This document shows positions 1 to 10,907 of a DNA stretch of 64,000 bases, piece after piece. The position numbers were made by a program, and so were the translations under genes. The notes under the pieces were generated by a model. The model was not told the DNA's origin. It saw only the letters and a list, made by a program, of their open reading frames with translations, and ran no database searches. Every line of letters begins with the position of its first letter. Position 1 is the first letter of the stretch. The stretch comes from Cylindrodendrum hubeiense (lineage: Eukaryota; Ascomycota; Sordariomycetes; Hypocreales; Nectriaceae): NCBI GenBank assembly GCA_014621425.1, contig JAANBB010000136.1, positions 24,488-88,487 of the forward strand. Direction: 5' to 3'.

Positions 1-1923
1 AGTCAGCCACTCATTCAGGGACTTGTCTAGCTTCGCAACCGATTTCATATGCCGCTTTGCCCCTTCTGGAGTACCGAGATTAGCCATCCGGGATGGCGAA
101 TTCAGGCTCTGGATTTTGCCTGAGATGTGACACAGTCGAGCAAACGCCAGAAATCCTGACAAGGGTAACGTTGACGCTTGTCGATGGAGTAGAGTTTCTG
201 GACGCTCACACGCGCTCTCGAGTTCTTCATCAGCAACAGCTAGAGGCAATGCGCAGCGCCAGTCTGTGTCATGAGCTGCCATAGGACGACCAAGACAGAT
301 AGAGATGACTCTGAAAAATAATTAGTATAGTCGCCGAAGTTCAAGCAAAGTTGGCCTTTACCTATCGATACAGTATATACTCCACCATACACGCCGCGAT
401 ATCTCCTGCTTCAGCATGTTTGGTGGTGAATATGTGGAGGATTTGTCACGCGTTGGCATCTACTCTAATTAGTATTTTATCAGAGATGTAGAATGAGAAC
501 CACTCACAAGACCGCTAAGATGCATCCCGAGGTCCTGCGCCGCCCTCACTGCCTGTCCCGCGAAATGCCAACTTGTTGACAACGTGTTCCAGCCAGCACA
601 GCAAATAGACATAAGTGCGAGGCATTGTACTCGCTCCAGGCTTGCTTCTCCATTAGTAGTGAAGTGTAATAGAAGTGCCTTCTCATAATAATCCAAACCT
701 GAAAATTTGGAAGGGTTCCCATCAGAAGGAATTAAGCTTGAGGCACACGCACACACTGCAAAGAATACGGACAGAAAGCTCTTGTCGGGTGCCTTCTCTG
801 CTCGAATTGAGTTCATTCGCTTGTACTGTGCCATGAATTGCGGTTTGTATAACACTGGAAAGGTATAGTGAAATTGGTCAAAATAGAGTCCGACGAGAAC
901 ATCTGCGACATACTGAGGTGGACGACTCAGTTGCTCGGGCTTCGGTAAATATGGCAACTCGCGCCACTTCTGGCCGTGAACGAAGAATGGGATCTCGAAT
1001 GGGGGATTAGAATCTCCATAAGCCGGCGGATCCTTTTTGCTGCTGCCGTAGACAGGAGAGTCTGATTCCAGAGATTGTCCTGGGGTGATGCTTTGAACTG
1101 CCTCAACCAGCATGTTGTTGGTGGCACCTCCGATGAACCTATGTCCGTGATCAGTACGTCATATCATTGTTCAAGTCTACAATCGAAGCATACCTTAACG
1201 CCCCGTAGGAATCTGTAACAAGCGATCCAAACCTGCCAACAGTCGGGTCGTCTGATGTATTCTGACCGTTTGACTCACTTAGTTCATCCTCGATGTCTTC
1301 GTCAACACTTAGTGGAACAGGGACATCGCTGTCCGCCTCCAGAGAAATTGAGACATCGCATTCAACTTCCCCAGAGGCGTCAATTTCTAAGTCCATATCT
1401 GGCACCGTTTGTGCGACATCCCTAGGTCCTGGTAGCGATTGCAGGGCATGAGCAGCCCGCTGCAGCTCCTCATCGGCTGATCCGCGGGGTGATAAGATTT
1501 TATCCTTCGGCAGCGACTCAATTGCCCCAACAAGCTGAGCGACCAAGCCTTCTAGCCTGTGACAAAACGTATCTAACTGCTGGCATCGAGCCTCGAGCAT
1601 CATGCCGTAGCTATTGTCTGTTAGTGATTGCACAACTTTGGATACTCCTGGATATATACTTGCTTTCGGCTGCTCGAGGCGTTGTCGTTGCTTCCTGGGT
1701 ACTCACATGGCGCCTCTCGTGAGCTGCAGTTATGGCACGGATCGTTGCCGTCGCATTTCACCTATACACGCATTGTGAGCCATAGCCCAGTAGTGTCCAA
1801 GAGAAACCGCGGGCATGGTTATGAGGTCAATCGAGCTTTGCAATCACGCACCTTTTTGCGGCGACAAGCTATACATGCTTGCCACACCCTAGCGGATGTG
1901 GTGTCACCTGGCTCCTTGGGCAT
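1..1923 (-). CDS. Zn2Cys6 fungal transcription factor, 3' end outside window
   Basis: A nuclear, DNA-binding regulator of the Gal4-type binuclear cluster class. The ATG is at 1921-1923. Splicing gives six cysteines at residues about 17, 20, 27, 33, 36 and 43 with spacing CX2CX6CX5CX2CX6C. One intron falls after the RRKK of the first half and another just after the sixth Cys, restoring C-D-Y-G. An acidic linker follows, then the phrase RFIGGATNNMLVEA and the fungal-specific TF middle domain, including RRVWWSIYCIDR and SICLGRPMAAHD. At least five introns are needed; each restores the frame with GT...AG ends. The reading frame is still open at base 1, so the C-terminus is missing here. It is transcribed away from the aldolase at 3118, so it could be a local regulator, but that is inference from position. 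Family assignment is firm; target genes are unknown. Confidence 0.9.
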
Positions 1924-3117
1924 TGGGAGATACAATTGTTAAATTTGGCCGTAGGGGGTGCAGTTGATGTTACAATGGAGCCGCAGAGTCAATTAACAGC
2001 GCCTCTGGCTTCACGAAAAATGCAATGTGTGTCTCGTTGAGCCTCGGTGACTCGGTGACTAGATGACTGCCAGAGAGACACCGAAGTGCGGAGGTTGGAT
2101 GTCCCGGCTACGGTTACGGCTAGACCAGGCAGGGTTCGTTCAGTGGGTGGAGGCACCATCTTATCGTTCAAACCTGACTCGCCATATTTAAGTCGCTGTC
2201 CCATGGGGTAACCAGACCCCTTACGAGCTTATACTACCTGGATGTCTCGAAGTTTGGATCGCAATGTGATGAGTAAATAGAGCTTACAAGAGGGAGATTC
2301 TTGTCATTCAGCACACATGGTACTTTTTTGCCTTTAGTCTTGATCTGGTCTGAATGAGGGTCACCTCGCGATCTGGCATGAACCTCTATATTGATTTAGT
2401 ACTACTAAATCACTAGCGACTGTAATCACTTCATTAACGTGTGCTCCTTACTACGGAGTCAGGCGAATTTCTTAGTGCACGCATTTTGCTTGTGGTCAGA
2501 TTGGGTACCGTTTTCCGCTGTGTAGGAAAGAGACCACTGAGGGGCCCACCAACTGTGAAGTGGGTATTGGGAGTGAGTATCTTTGAGCCTTCGTGATCCG
2601 GTTAGCAATTGTCTGTGTCCCAAATGAAGACACAATTATTGATGAAGTGGGTTACAGATTCGGCTTTCGGATGAGAATTTCGGTCGCACCTGTCCAGCAT
2701 TTCTACTTCCCGGACCATCGGGCTCCTGAAGTCGTTCCTATCAGCTTGGCGGGTCCGGCTTACGCCCGCTGGCCTGTTCTAATCGATGGCCCCCCTCATC
2801 GTTACGTAACTATTGCGGATCTGATCCGACAGCGGATAGCGCACCTCTGTATCCGGCCCGAGATCCGGCCGGCACCACTCTCAGGGAGAAGAGCTGCAAT
2901 ACACCCTGGCCGTCGTGGGCAGTATTGCTTATGATAAGCGTTACTTAACTTGTGCCTTGAAAGAAGCCTGCAATGCCATTCACGGCCTAACAATTATATC
3001 GTGGCATTCGATGCCAATATTAATTGGAACCGAAAGTGATTTCGTCTTAAAGGCCGAAGAAGGAACATTCGCCTGCAATTATTGAGTTGCCAGTGTACCC
3101 AAGCCCAAACAGCAAGC
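1924..3117. other. Divergent intergenic region, TF/aldolase
   Basis: About 1.2 kb between the divergently transcribed Zn2Cys6 regulator and the aldolase, so it must hold both promoters. I see no RNA gene and no convincing ORF. An open frame at 2593-2934 lacks an ATG start. Confidence 0.5.
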
Positions 3118-4206
3118 ATGTCGAACCAGATTGCCTCGCCAGTCGTCAACCCGTCGGGGAAAACAAGACTACGGGAGTCGCTAGAACGCGCAAAGGGTCG
3201 TGGCGGTCCAAGTGTAGGGCAGTGGCTCGAATTCCCAGGATACACACTTGCCAGGACGGTGGCGTCGTTGGGGGAAGACGTACGTATTCTCGATAAATTC
3301 GAAGGTGTTTTCGGCCTACTAACGAGTTCCCGTGTAGTGGGTTCTCATAGATTGCGAACATGGAAATATTGACGACCATAACATGTACCTCCAAGTCGGG
3401 GCAATCTCTTCAAGTGGAGTGTCTCCCATCGTCAGAGTACCTGCAGGTGATCCGTGGATTATAAAGCGAGTACTGGACGCAGGCGCCCATGCCATCATGG
3501 TACCGATGTGCGAGACAAAGGAGCAAGCAGAGAATATAGTTAAAGCCGCGAAATACCCGTCAGACAACTGGCCGCAGGGACTCCGAGGCGCAGGCGCAAT
3601 GTTTGCACCAGCAGCATTCAACCAGACAGGACGAGACTATGTCCTGAGAGCAAATGACAATGTCATGGTATGCGTCCAGATCGAGTCCCGCAAAGCTGTC
3701 GAGAATGTGGAAGAGATCGCAAAAGTTGAGGGAATTGGTAAAAAGCCCCAAAGTGAACCTTTATCTCGGACACTGACAATTGTTACTTTTTCCTAGACAT
3801 GCTCTTTATTGGGCCTAACGACCTGGCCTCATCGATGGGATATTTTGCCTTTGATCATGCATCTATACCAGAGGTCCAGCAGGCCACCGAGAAGATTCTT
3901 CAGGCAACACTTGATGCAGGAAAATACGCCGGCCATTTTGCGCTGAGCGCGGAGATTGGTAAGTTGTACCACTGCACATGGGCGAAGCTTTCATTTCTAA
4001 ATCGCCTGTAACACTAACTGGTTCAAACAGCTGCTCAGAGATATAAGCAAGGTTTTCATTTCGTGAACTGCGGTGCTGACATTATCGCGGTGACATCATG
4101 GATGTCGACAGAGATGGGGAAGCTGAAGGGACTGATCAACGAGGCAGCTGTTGTACCAACGAACAGCAGTAACTCAAATGGCGTTCATAAGAACGGAGAG
4201 AAATAA
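3118..4206 (+). CDS. HpcH/HpaI-family class II aldolase
   Basis: A metal-dependent pyruvate aldolase of the 2,4-dihydroxyhept-2-ene-1,7-dioate / 4-hydroxy-2-oxo-acid type; family members cleave 4-hydroxy-2-oxo acids to pyruvate (or a 2-oxo acid) and an aldehyde. Exons 3118-3279, 3338-3737, 3797-3958 and 4031-4206 join to 299 residues, close to the usual fungal length. Visible motifs in order are WVLIDCEHGN (catalytic His), PIVRVP (substrate Arg), a glycine-rich GAHAIMVPM strand, the metal-ligand Glu in QIESRKAVEN and the metal-ligand Asp in FIGPNDLA. All introns have GT...AG ends and the first holds a CTAAC-like branch site. No signal peptide or membrane segment is seen, so it is probably cytosolic. 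Neighbours are the TF upstream and the CrtC/Diels-Alderase-like gene 1 kb downstream on the same strand. The true substrate cannot be read from the sequence. Confidence 0.93.
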
Positions 4207-5219
4207 AGATGTACAAAGCTAATAGGTGTTTAGATGGATAGGCCTGGTACTAGATACATTTAGTCGATTGGGTCGCAATGATCCCCTAACATGACCCAAT
4301 ATGACCCATTACGAATCATACTTGTTGCCAAAACATGATGTCATATCGAACCCAGCTATACAATCACCCTGTTACATTTTGTAAGCCCGTTTGGTTCACT
4401 TATATAAGAAATGCCCAGAGGATTTAACGTTACCTCCCTCTGGATATAGGCCGATAAGAGCCCTTGATGAGATTAATGTGTCCTATGATAGAGTCCCTGC
4501 GAATGACAAGGCTTTAGTGTCTTTCTAGACATTACACACAAGGCCCAGGATGTAGCCCTCACATGGCATGCCCCTTCTAAATTTACATGCAAATTTGTCT
4601 GAACTATCTTATACTAGAAAGAGCTGGAAAATATGGCCTCTCATTATCACAGTAGATGTTTGCTCCGGGCGGAGGGTTGTAAAAACTTCCGGTTGGAGAT
4701 TTCTCCGCATTCCCCGAGCTTCCGTAGAACTTCGTGCCCCCTACTTCATTTAATCGCACATAAATTGCATTGAGACAGGTTATTTTTAACGTTGGCATTT
4801 ATCTACAGTAGTTCTATTGTGTCGAATGATCTGAAGGAATGATGCATCCTTCCGCTTAGCTATGAACTAAATAGTCCTTTAATAATTTTATCGTATACAA
4901 CCTAAAGAGGCGTTGGAGGAGTAAAATGACGTCCAATAGGATCAATGAGATTCTTAGCCGGAGGATCTGCGTGATTTAGTTCCGAGGGGAAATTTTCCGG
5001 AATAGCTTCTGAGGAGGAATGAAACGCATCCGGAAGGAGGATATACTTGGTCCGGAGAGGTGTGAATGATTTACCCAGAAGGGTGGGCAAGCTCAATGGT
5101 AAATACGCGATTATTAAGAAACAAATCGCCATTTTATAAAAGAACGAGAGAGACCACTGAGTAGCATAGTAAATCCCTTGCAGAAATTTCTTTAAAAGGA
5201 ACAAATTTGAACGCACAAA
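4207..5219. other. AT-rich intergenic region
   Basis: About 1 kb with no supported gene; only short open frames without family features. It contains the aldolase 3' region and the promoter of the gene at 5220. Confidence 0.5.
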
Positions 5220-6444
5220 ATGCTAGGTCAAACTATCCTTCACGTCGCAACATGCGTCATTGGCTTCGCCCGAAATTGTTGGTTTCCACACACCTTCTCG
5301 ATAGCCCCTCAGCCCCAAGATGGCCTGGCGTCCTATATAACCAAGGGGTCTGAAGGGCCATGGGATGGTCCCAAGTCAAGCCTAATTAACTCAACCAATT
5401 TTGAGTGGTGGTACTTTGATGCAACATCTCGTAATGGAGACCAGGGAGTCGCCGTGTGGTTCATGAACTCAAATCCAGCTCGCTTTGGTCTTGACTTGCC
5501 GACATCCAATTGGTTCATCTTCCACGCGCGCTTTGCCGATGGCGAGGGAATTGACTTGGTGGTCCCGGCTGATTCAGCTGTTATAAATACGTTTGGCGAA
5601 GGCTCTACAGGTTTGTGGGAGGGAACCGGATCAGGCTGGGCCGGAGCAACGGATTTATCCAAGTTTACCATATCATTTGATATACCTAACAAGGAGATTA
5701 AAGGAGTAGTGGATGTTACTTCGGTAAGTCTATATGCCTCTTGATATTCTTGTTTTGTCTTGACGTTAGAAACAGACAGCGAAGCCCCGGAGCGCTATTC
5801 GCCTAGCCAGTGATTCGGAGGCTGATCTTATGAACATTGGAGGCATGGGCTGGGCCATAGGAGCTCCATCTGGCAAGGCCATAGCCCATGTAACCGTCGG
5901 AGATAAGGAGGTTTCATTTGCGGATGGCCGTGGCTATCATGACCATGTGAGTTAGCATTTCTAATGGTGAGAATGATTATCGGAACGGCCGTAGCTAATA
6001 ATTCACGGTTAGAATTGGGGCAGCAGCTTACCAGCTTGGCTTAACTGGTATGCAATTAGTGCTGAAGTGGGCCCATTCGTATGGACTGCCATTGAAGCCT
6101 ACAAGGGAGAAGAAGGAGGGTACTTCAAAAATGCGTGGTTGACGCTAGATGGAAATATCATACTGGCAAGCTTTGACGAAGACAGCCTCTTCGTTCGTCC
6201 TTGGGGAAATGGAGCTGAGTATCCTCCCAAGGGCTTCGATCCTCAGCCTCTGGGTGTCATCATTTCCTTTAACGCTGGGATCCATGGTGAATATCATTTT
6301 AATTTGACTAGCCATGGCAGCTCCCCTGGTTTACCCATTGGCAAGGGGCTGGCGAAATGGTTTGGCTCTATTGTCGGTGGAAAAGTAGGGGGGAAGAAGT
6401 ATCACGGAGTGGGTATGTTTGAATGGCTTGACCTTGCAATTTAA
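5220..6444 (+). CDS. CrtC/Diels-Alderase-like (AttH-fold) secreted protein
   Basis: Resembles the fungal CrtC-like family that includes pericyclases (Diels-Alderases) of decalin- and tetramate-type metabolites, a double lipocalin-like fold. Exons 5220-5723, 5776-5946 and 6013-6444 give 368 residues, a usual length for the family. The N-terminus is hydrophobic and could be a signal peptide. Diagnostic stretches are STNFEWWYFDATSRNGDQGV early, a mid-protein GRGYHDHNWGSS motif and a C-terminal GGKKYHGVGMFEW, like the closing strand of known members. No in-frame stop or frameshift is seen. An alternative splice from about 6409 would add a tail ending at 6575, but the unspliced end fits the family better. 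It lies upstream of and co-directional with a protein whose C-terminus appears to have the same fold. There is no PKS-NRPS nearby, so a pericyclase role is only one option; isomerase, hydratase or lipid-binding roles are others. Confidence 0.82.
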
Positions 6445-7038
6445 TTATCACCAGTCAGTCTCCTAAGGAGGCTTTAACCCTGACCAAAGAATCCCTCAGA
6501 TTGTTTAATATTCTGTGCAAAAACAATGCATCAGCTCAAGTCTTGACCTTAACCATCACCTTTGCCATGCCCTAAACCAATCGAACTTCGAGGCTTTTTT
6601 ATCCAAAAGAAGCCGAGAAGCAATCAAGCTTATATCTTCAATTCCAATGCGTAATATCTGGATATATTCTGTTGAAATGGGCGAGTCAAACAAGAATAGG
6701 CGACTAGCGTCAATGAACAGCAATACTGCAATACTCTAGCGTCACACTTATTACTCGGCCCGCCGGAACTTACCTCGTGCGCACTTGTCCGGGAACTACT
6801 GCCAAATAGTCCGCGGGATGCTATTTCACATGTTACCCGCCGGAACCCACCTCATCCGCGGCCCGGGAGTCACCCTGAAGTCCGACTATAAGTGAAGCTA
6901 AATGAGTGACAGCTATTATATCCTCTCGGTGCCATCTCAAGACAAATTTGGAACAGGGTTCTTGAAGTTACTTCAAGGCAATTGGAACTTAAACTCTATT
7001 CATCTACTTCAGGAAAACAGCGAAGCAACGACGCCATA
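6445..7038. other. Intergenic region
   Basis: About 0.6 kb between two co-directional genes. A GC-rich patch around 6755-6890 contains two similar phrases (CCCGCCGGAAC...ACCTC, near 6758 and 6837). No gene is supported. Confidence 0.4.
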
Positions 7039-9705
7039 ATGAGACTGAACCCGACCCCCATTACTCTTGAATTATCGATTCAAACTCTACAACGGGACAT
7101 ATATCCTCACATTCCAAACTCCAGTGCTGCCCAAGCTAGTTGTACGATTGTCATCAAGCTTCTAACAGAACTCTGGGCTCGATATGCGCATGGAGATAGT
7201 GGCACTCGGCCATTGCTGCGCTCCCTTTTAAGCCAAGGCATCGCTCTTGAGTCAGATCTACGATCAGCATTGGACTCTGGAGGAACAAGTTATGAAGATA
7301 TTGCCGACGACGCGCCCTTTGACGAACTAGCTCGCAGCTATGAAGACGTCACCGATAGAATTGCAGCACTATCTCAAGACCTTGCCAATTCCTCACTGAA
7401 ACATACGCCCTCCTTGTTGCGGCGCGCAGCAGAGTGGGAAGCAGCGTATTACACACAAAATCCTAAGGCAACCAAAGAAGCTACACAATCATCCTGTAAA
7501 GGCGATGGAAAGGCCAATGATTCTAGGCCTGCGGCAAAGTCAATCCCTGGGGCCGACTTCGAGGAAAATGACAACGTTGGCATTTCTCCCAATGCCCTCG
7601 AATCCTTTCTCCAAGCTTCTAGATCCGACCCCACACTCAAAGTGTCTGAACTTTCAAGAGTCACTGGGGGCCACGGGAAACAGACATATTCATGCGAGGT
7701 TCGGTCATCAAGATCAAATTTGGAGGAAAGGTCCGAGTTGATGATTCGCAAAGCCGACAAAGCTCCAATAATCTTGCGCTCTACATTTCGAATTGAAGAA
7801 GAGTTCGCTCTTTTACATGACCTAAGCACAAACACAGACTTTCCATGCCCTCGGCCTTTCGATCTGGCTAGTCCGGTTCCACATGGAGTGGATGCACCTT
7901 TCTTTACTATGAGTAAATTGCGAGGCGCCATTCCCAGCATGTACCTCGGGACAGAAAATGTGGTGATTCAAGAAAAGACCGCCAAGGAGTTGGCACAGTT
8001 AATGGCGCGACTTCACAGCTACCCATTGGAGAAGTTCACGGGATATTTCAAGACAATCGGCGAGGATGTCGAAGCTGTGAAGCGTATGCCCATTGCAGAC
8101 CGCTATAGGAAAAGTTTGGACTCTTGGGCGAAATACATCAAAGATGTTGAGCATTTACCATCACCATTTCTCACCTGGCTACTGCATTGGCTACAGAGTC
8201 ATGTTCCGGATGATGATCGTACGTCTGTACTCAGCCATGGAGACTTCTCTATACACAATATCCTGCAAATTGATGGGGATGTTACTGGAGTTCTAGACTG
8301 GGGATGTGCAGAGTTTCTGTCCCCGGAACAGGACCTCGCATACATCCAACCACTCTTGAGCAAGTCTTACTCATGGGAAAGATTTCTGGATCATTACAAG
8401 GAAGCTGGAGGTTGTAATATCCGCGAGGAAAACTTTCCCTTCGTACAAGCCTACGCAGTATTGCGCACCATGTTGGCCTTCAATCGAGCCAACCGGAATA
8501 TCGGGGTTGGGGACAGTCAGGACATTCGATTCCTCCTAACTGAGTACGGTTATCTGGCTGCGTTTATGGGCATAGGCCTAGAGTCTACCTCCCGACACCC
8601 TAACCACAAGGCCATTACTCAGGCAGCCTCAATCGATGTACTGGATGAACCAGTCACAACACAAATCTCTGTCGAGAGTCACCCGGCGATAAACACTGAT
8701 GCACATGGGCCTCAAGCCGACACCTTTACAATTCGCGGTGACGAGACTAAGGTTCGGCAGTCTCCAGGACCGACGTCGAATTGGCAGGATAGTGTTGTGT
8801 TGGTTTGGTGGGATGACGAGAATAAGATTGGGGGCTTCCACCGACTAGGCCACGAGCCGAACAGATCCACCGGCGGGGAAGCTATCATTTGGACAAACAT
8901 CGTCACGCCAACTGGGATTTTCAAGCGTGTGCAGACCAATACATTGCGAGAGGCTGATAAACTGCCTGGTGGCGGTTTCGGATCCGGTGACGACACCTGT
9001 TCGGTCGAGTACGTGGATGGAGATCACATCTGGACGATCGATGAGCCAGAACAGGCTATTACCGCCAGGATTGTCCATCGAGACACGGGACCCAATGTCG
9101 ATTGCTTTCCCAAACGCGGAAGTATGGAAAAGGACTTCTCAACTGCCCATTTCGACATCCCTGGTAGAGTTACTGGCCAGTTAACCTTCTCTGGGCGCAA
9201 GTACGACATTAAAGGATTATCACTCAGAGATCACGGGTGGGGAAATCGTGACTGGGGTGAGTCGGCGTACTCGCACCGGTGGCTCGTAGGAACAGCTGGA
9301 GAAAGCTTCTCTTTCATTGCTGTGAGCTGGCATGCGACAGCCAATGATCGTGTGGGCAATTTCGGCTGGGTGGTGCGGGATGGACAAATAACATTGGCGA
9401 AGGAAGTGGACATTCTCCTTTATATGGAAGTAGACAGCTGTTCAACCAGGGGAGGGAGGCTGAAGATGATGTTGACTACAGGAGAGAATTTGGACATTGA
9501 GTGTGAGGCAGTGGCTGCTAAGGCGACAATATGTTGGCATCTCGGTATGGCTTGCGTGGATCGACTTTGTCATTTCAAGTGCAAGGAGAATGGATTTGAG
9601 GGCTTTGCAAATGTTGAGAGTACTAGCAATGTGCAATTTGGAACAAGGAAACCGGGGAACTTGGTTGGGGGTGTCATCGAGAATGGTATGACTGTACTAT
9701 CATGA
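7039..9705 (+). CDS. APH-type kinase fused to AttH/CrtC-like C-terminal domain
   Basis: A single uninterrupted exon of 888 residues; the start is the first ATG in frame (7039). Residues about 1-170 are an alpha-helical region of unknown role. Residues about 195-510 are an aminoglycoside-phosphotransferase-like (APH) kinase domain: a glycine loop TGGHGKQTYS near 208, the catalytic loop LSHGDFSIHNIL near 398 and the metal-binding GVLDWGCAEF near 417. APH-family kinases phosphorylate hydroxyls of small molecules, including hydroxyacyl compounds in ACAD10/11- and LvaA-type proteins. Residues about 580-888 form a second region with VVLVWWDDENKIGGFHRLGHEP and DHGWGNRDWG, resembling bacterial and fungal AttH/CrtC-like lipocalin domains (DUF7064/7065 type, name from memory). 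It follows a Diels-Alderase-like gene with a related DHNWG motif. Lack of introns over 2.7 kb is unusual for this window and could reflect horizontal origin. The fusion reads intact; the substrate is unknown. Confidence 0.85.
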   Translation: MRLNPTPITLELSIQTLQRDIYPHIPNSSAAQASCTIVIKLLTELWARYAHGDSGTRPLLRSLLSQGIALESDLRSALDSGGTSYEDIADDAPFDELARSYEDVTDRIAALSQDLANSSLKHTPSLLRRAAEWEAAYYTQNPKATKEATQSSCKGDGKANDSRPAAKSIPGADFEENDNVGISPNALESFLQASRSDPTLKVSELSRVTGGHGKQTYSCEVRSSRSNLEERSELMIRKADKAPIILRSTFRIEEEFALLHDLSTNTDFPCPRPFDLASPVPHGVDAPFFTMSKLRGAIPSMYLGTENVVIQEKTAKELAQLMARLHSYPLEKFTGYFKTIGEDVEAVKRMPIADRYRKSLDSWAKYIKDVEHLPSPFLTWLLHWLQSHVPDDDRTSVLSHGDFSIHNILQIDGDVTGVLDWGCAEFLSPEQDLAYIQPLLSKSYSWERFLDHYKEAGGCNIREENFPFVQAYAVLRTMLAFNRANRNIGVGDSQDIRFLLTEYGYLAAFMGIGLESTSRHPNHKAITQAASIDVLDEPVTTQISVESHPAINTDAHGPQADTFTIRGDETKVRQSPGPTSNWQDSVVLVWWDDENKIGGFHRLGHEPNRSTGGEAIIWTNIVTPTGIFKRVQTNTLREADKLPGGGFGSGDDTCSVEYVDGDHIWTIDEPEQAITARIVHRDTGPNVDCFPKRGSMEKDFSTAHFDIPGRVTGQLTFSGRKYDIKGLSLRDHGWGNRDWGESAYSHRWLVGTAGESFSFIAVSWHATANDRVGNFGWVVRDGQITLAKEVDILLYMEVDSCSTRGGRLKMMLTTGENLDIECEAVAAKATICWHLGMACVDRLCHFKCKENGFEGFANVESTSNVQFGTRKPGNLVGGVIENGMTVLS

Positions 9706-9896
9706 TGATACATTTATTTCCCAACTTCTTCTCAATGCAGAAATTGTTTCGGACCAAGGCCTAGCTACTTGTTAAATCTATATCCCATGCATGGGCGTTT
9801 GGTACAGTATAAACCGTCCTCAAACACCACAGGGGACAATAATTTATACTGACCAGGCATAGGACCAGTCTTTTCAAACCCGGCGACGAGTTGGAA

Positions 9897-10340
9897 TCAG
9901 CGCTCACTGAACTGGGCCCCAACATGGAGCAATGTCCCCACATCGCAAGGTCCTCGATGATCCACAGCATCCAGTGAGACCTTTCCAGATAGCACATCAA
10001 CGTGGCTGACAGTGTCGTAGGCAGGATCGCCCTGTCTATGTGAGCTTATGTCGAATATCCGGGCCGTAGCAGGATCGTCCGTAGTAGTAAGATATTGATT
10101 CAACAAGGTAGAGACCCTGTGCTTGCAGGCGTGTGTCGTATTGTCGACCTCTTGGCTTCCGTCGCTGTGGTCATTTGATCAGTAAGCATTCAAATTCGTC
10201 AAAGTAGTGAACGAGGAGTGATAAAAGGTTAAGAACAACAATTCGAGAACAGAGTGGGCAATGGGAGACTCTGACCTCGACAAAAGCATGTTAGAAACCG
10301 TATCATCGACAGTGGAATCCATGAGAGTCGGGCTTGACAT
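9897..10340 (-). CDS. Small hypothetical protein, one intron
   Basis: I do not recognise this gene. Joining 10276-10340 to 9897-10164 gives a continuous 110-residue frame from an ATG to a TGA. The intron has GT...AG ends and a TTACTGATC-like branch site, which supports a real transcript. The protein is polar, without a signal peptide or membrane segment. Its core reads STLLNQYLTTTDDPATARIF followed by DPAYDTVSHVDVLSGKVSLD. It is convergent with the kinase fusion gene and lies between that gene and the P450. It could be a small enzyme or binding protein of the neighbouring set, or a chance model; confidence is modest. Confidence 0.4.
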
Positions 10341-10907
10341 TTTTGGTATAGCCTCGAAGGTGATGGTTGTGATATGGAGGCGTAGCTATGTTGAATTGTG
10401 AGGAGAGCGGCGTGTCTCGTTATAAGGTTCGAGGAGTAGGTCCAGATTGAGAGCAGGAGCTGAGCAGATATAATGCAGTGGGCCCAGCGGATTAAGTGAA
10501 GAGAATATCGGGTCCTTTTGGAGTAGCAGTGTACCCCAATGCTCCCAGCGCATCCCTGGCTTCTTCGTAAGTAGGAATCATGGAGCTAGGGATGGTATCC
10601 GCAACAGCAAGCAGGCAGGGGGTGAGCTTATGTGGGCTGTCCACCGCACTGGGAAATGCAATAGAGGCAAACGAAGCAGTAATGCCGACATGGATAGCGG
10701 GATGAGAGCTAATGCAGGGTGATGATTAAATTCACAGTTTTCCTTCAAAGGTGGCGTTGGGTGACGATATACAATGCCGACCCCTGGGGTGTGAGGTCGG
10801 ACAGGTACCCTGACAGAATCACCATTCTGTCAAGGCAAGAATTGAGACCCGAAGGAGAGGAGCAACTGAACAATCGTACCTATTGGATGATCAGCTTGAA
10901 AGTTATG
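10341..10907. other. Intergenic region upstream of small gene
   Basis: About 0.57 kb between the start of the small minus-strand gene and the minisatellite; no gene or RNA feature is supported. Confidence 0.4.

Noticed and set aside
2593..2934. 113-codon plus-strand open frame upstream of the aldolase
   Set aside because: It begins with GTG, has no ATG until well inside, no splice partner was found, and only a vague resemblance to a fungal domain was noticed.
6410..6575. Alternative last exon for the Diels-Alderase-like gene (EALTLTKESLRLF-like frame)
   Set aside because: It needs a weak GTGGGT donor and removes the C-terminal YHGVGMFEW strand, which fits the family; the unspliced end was kept.
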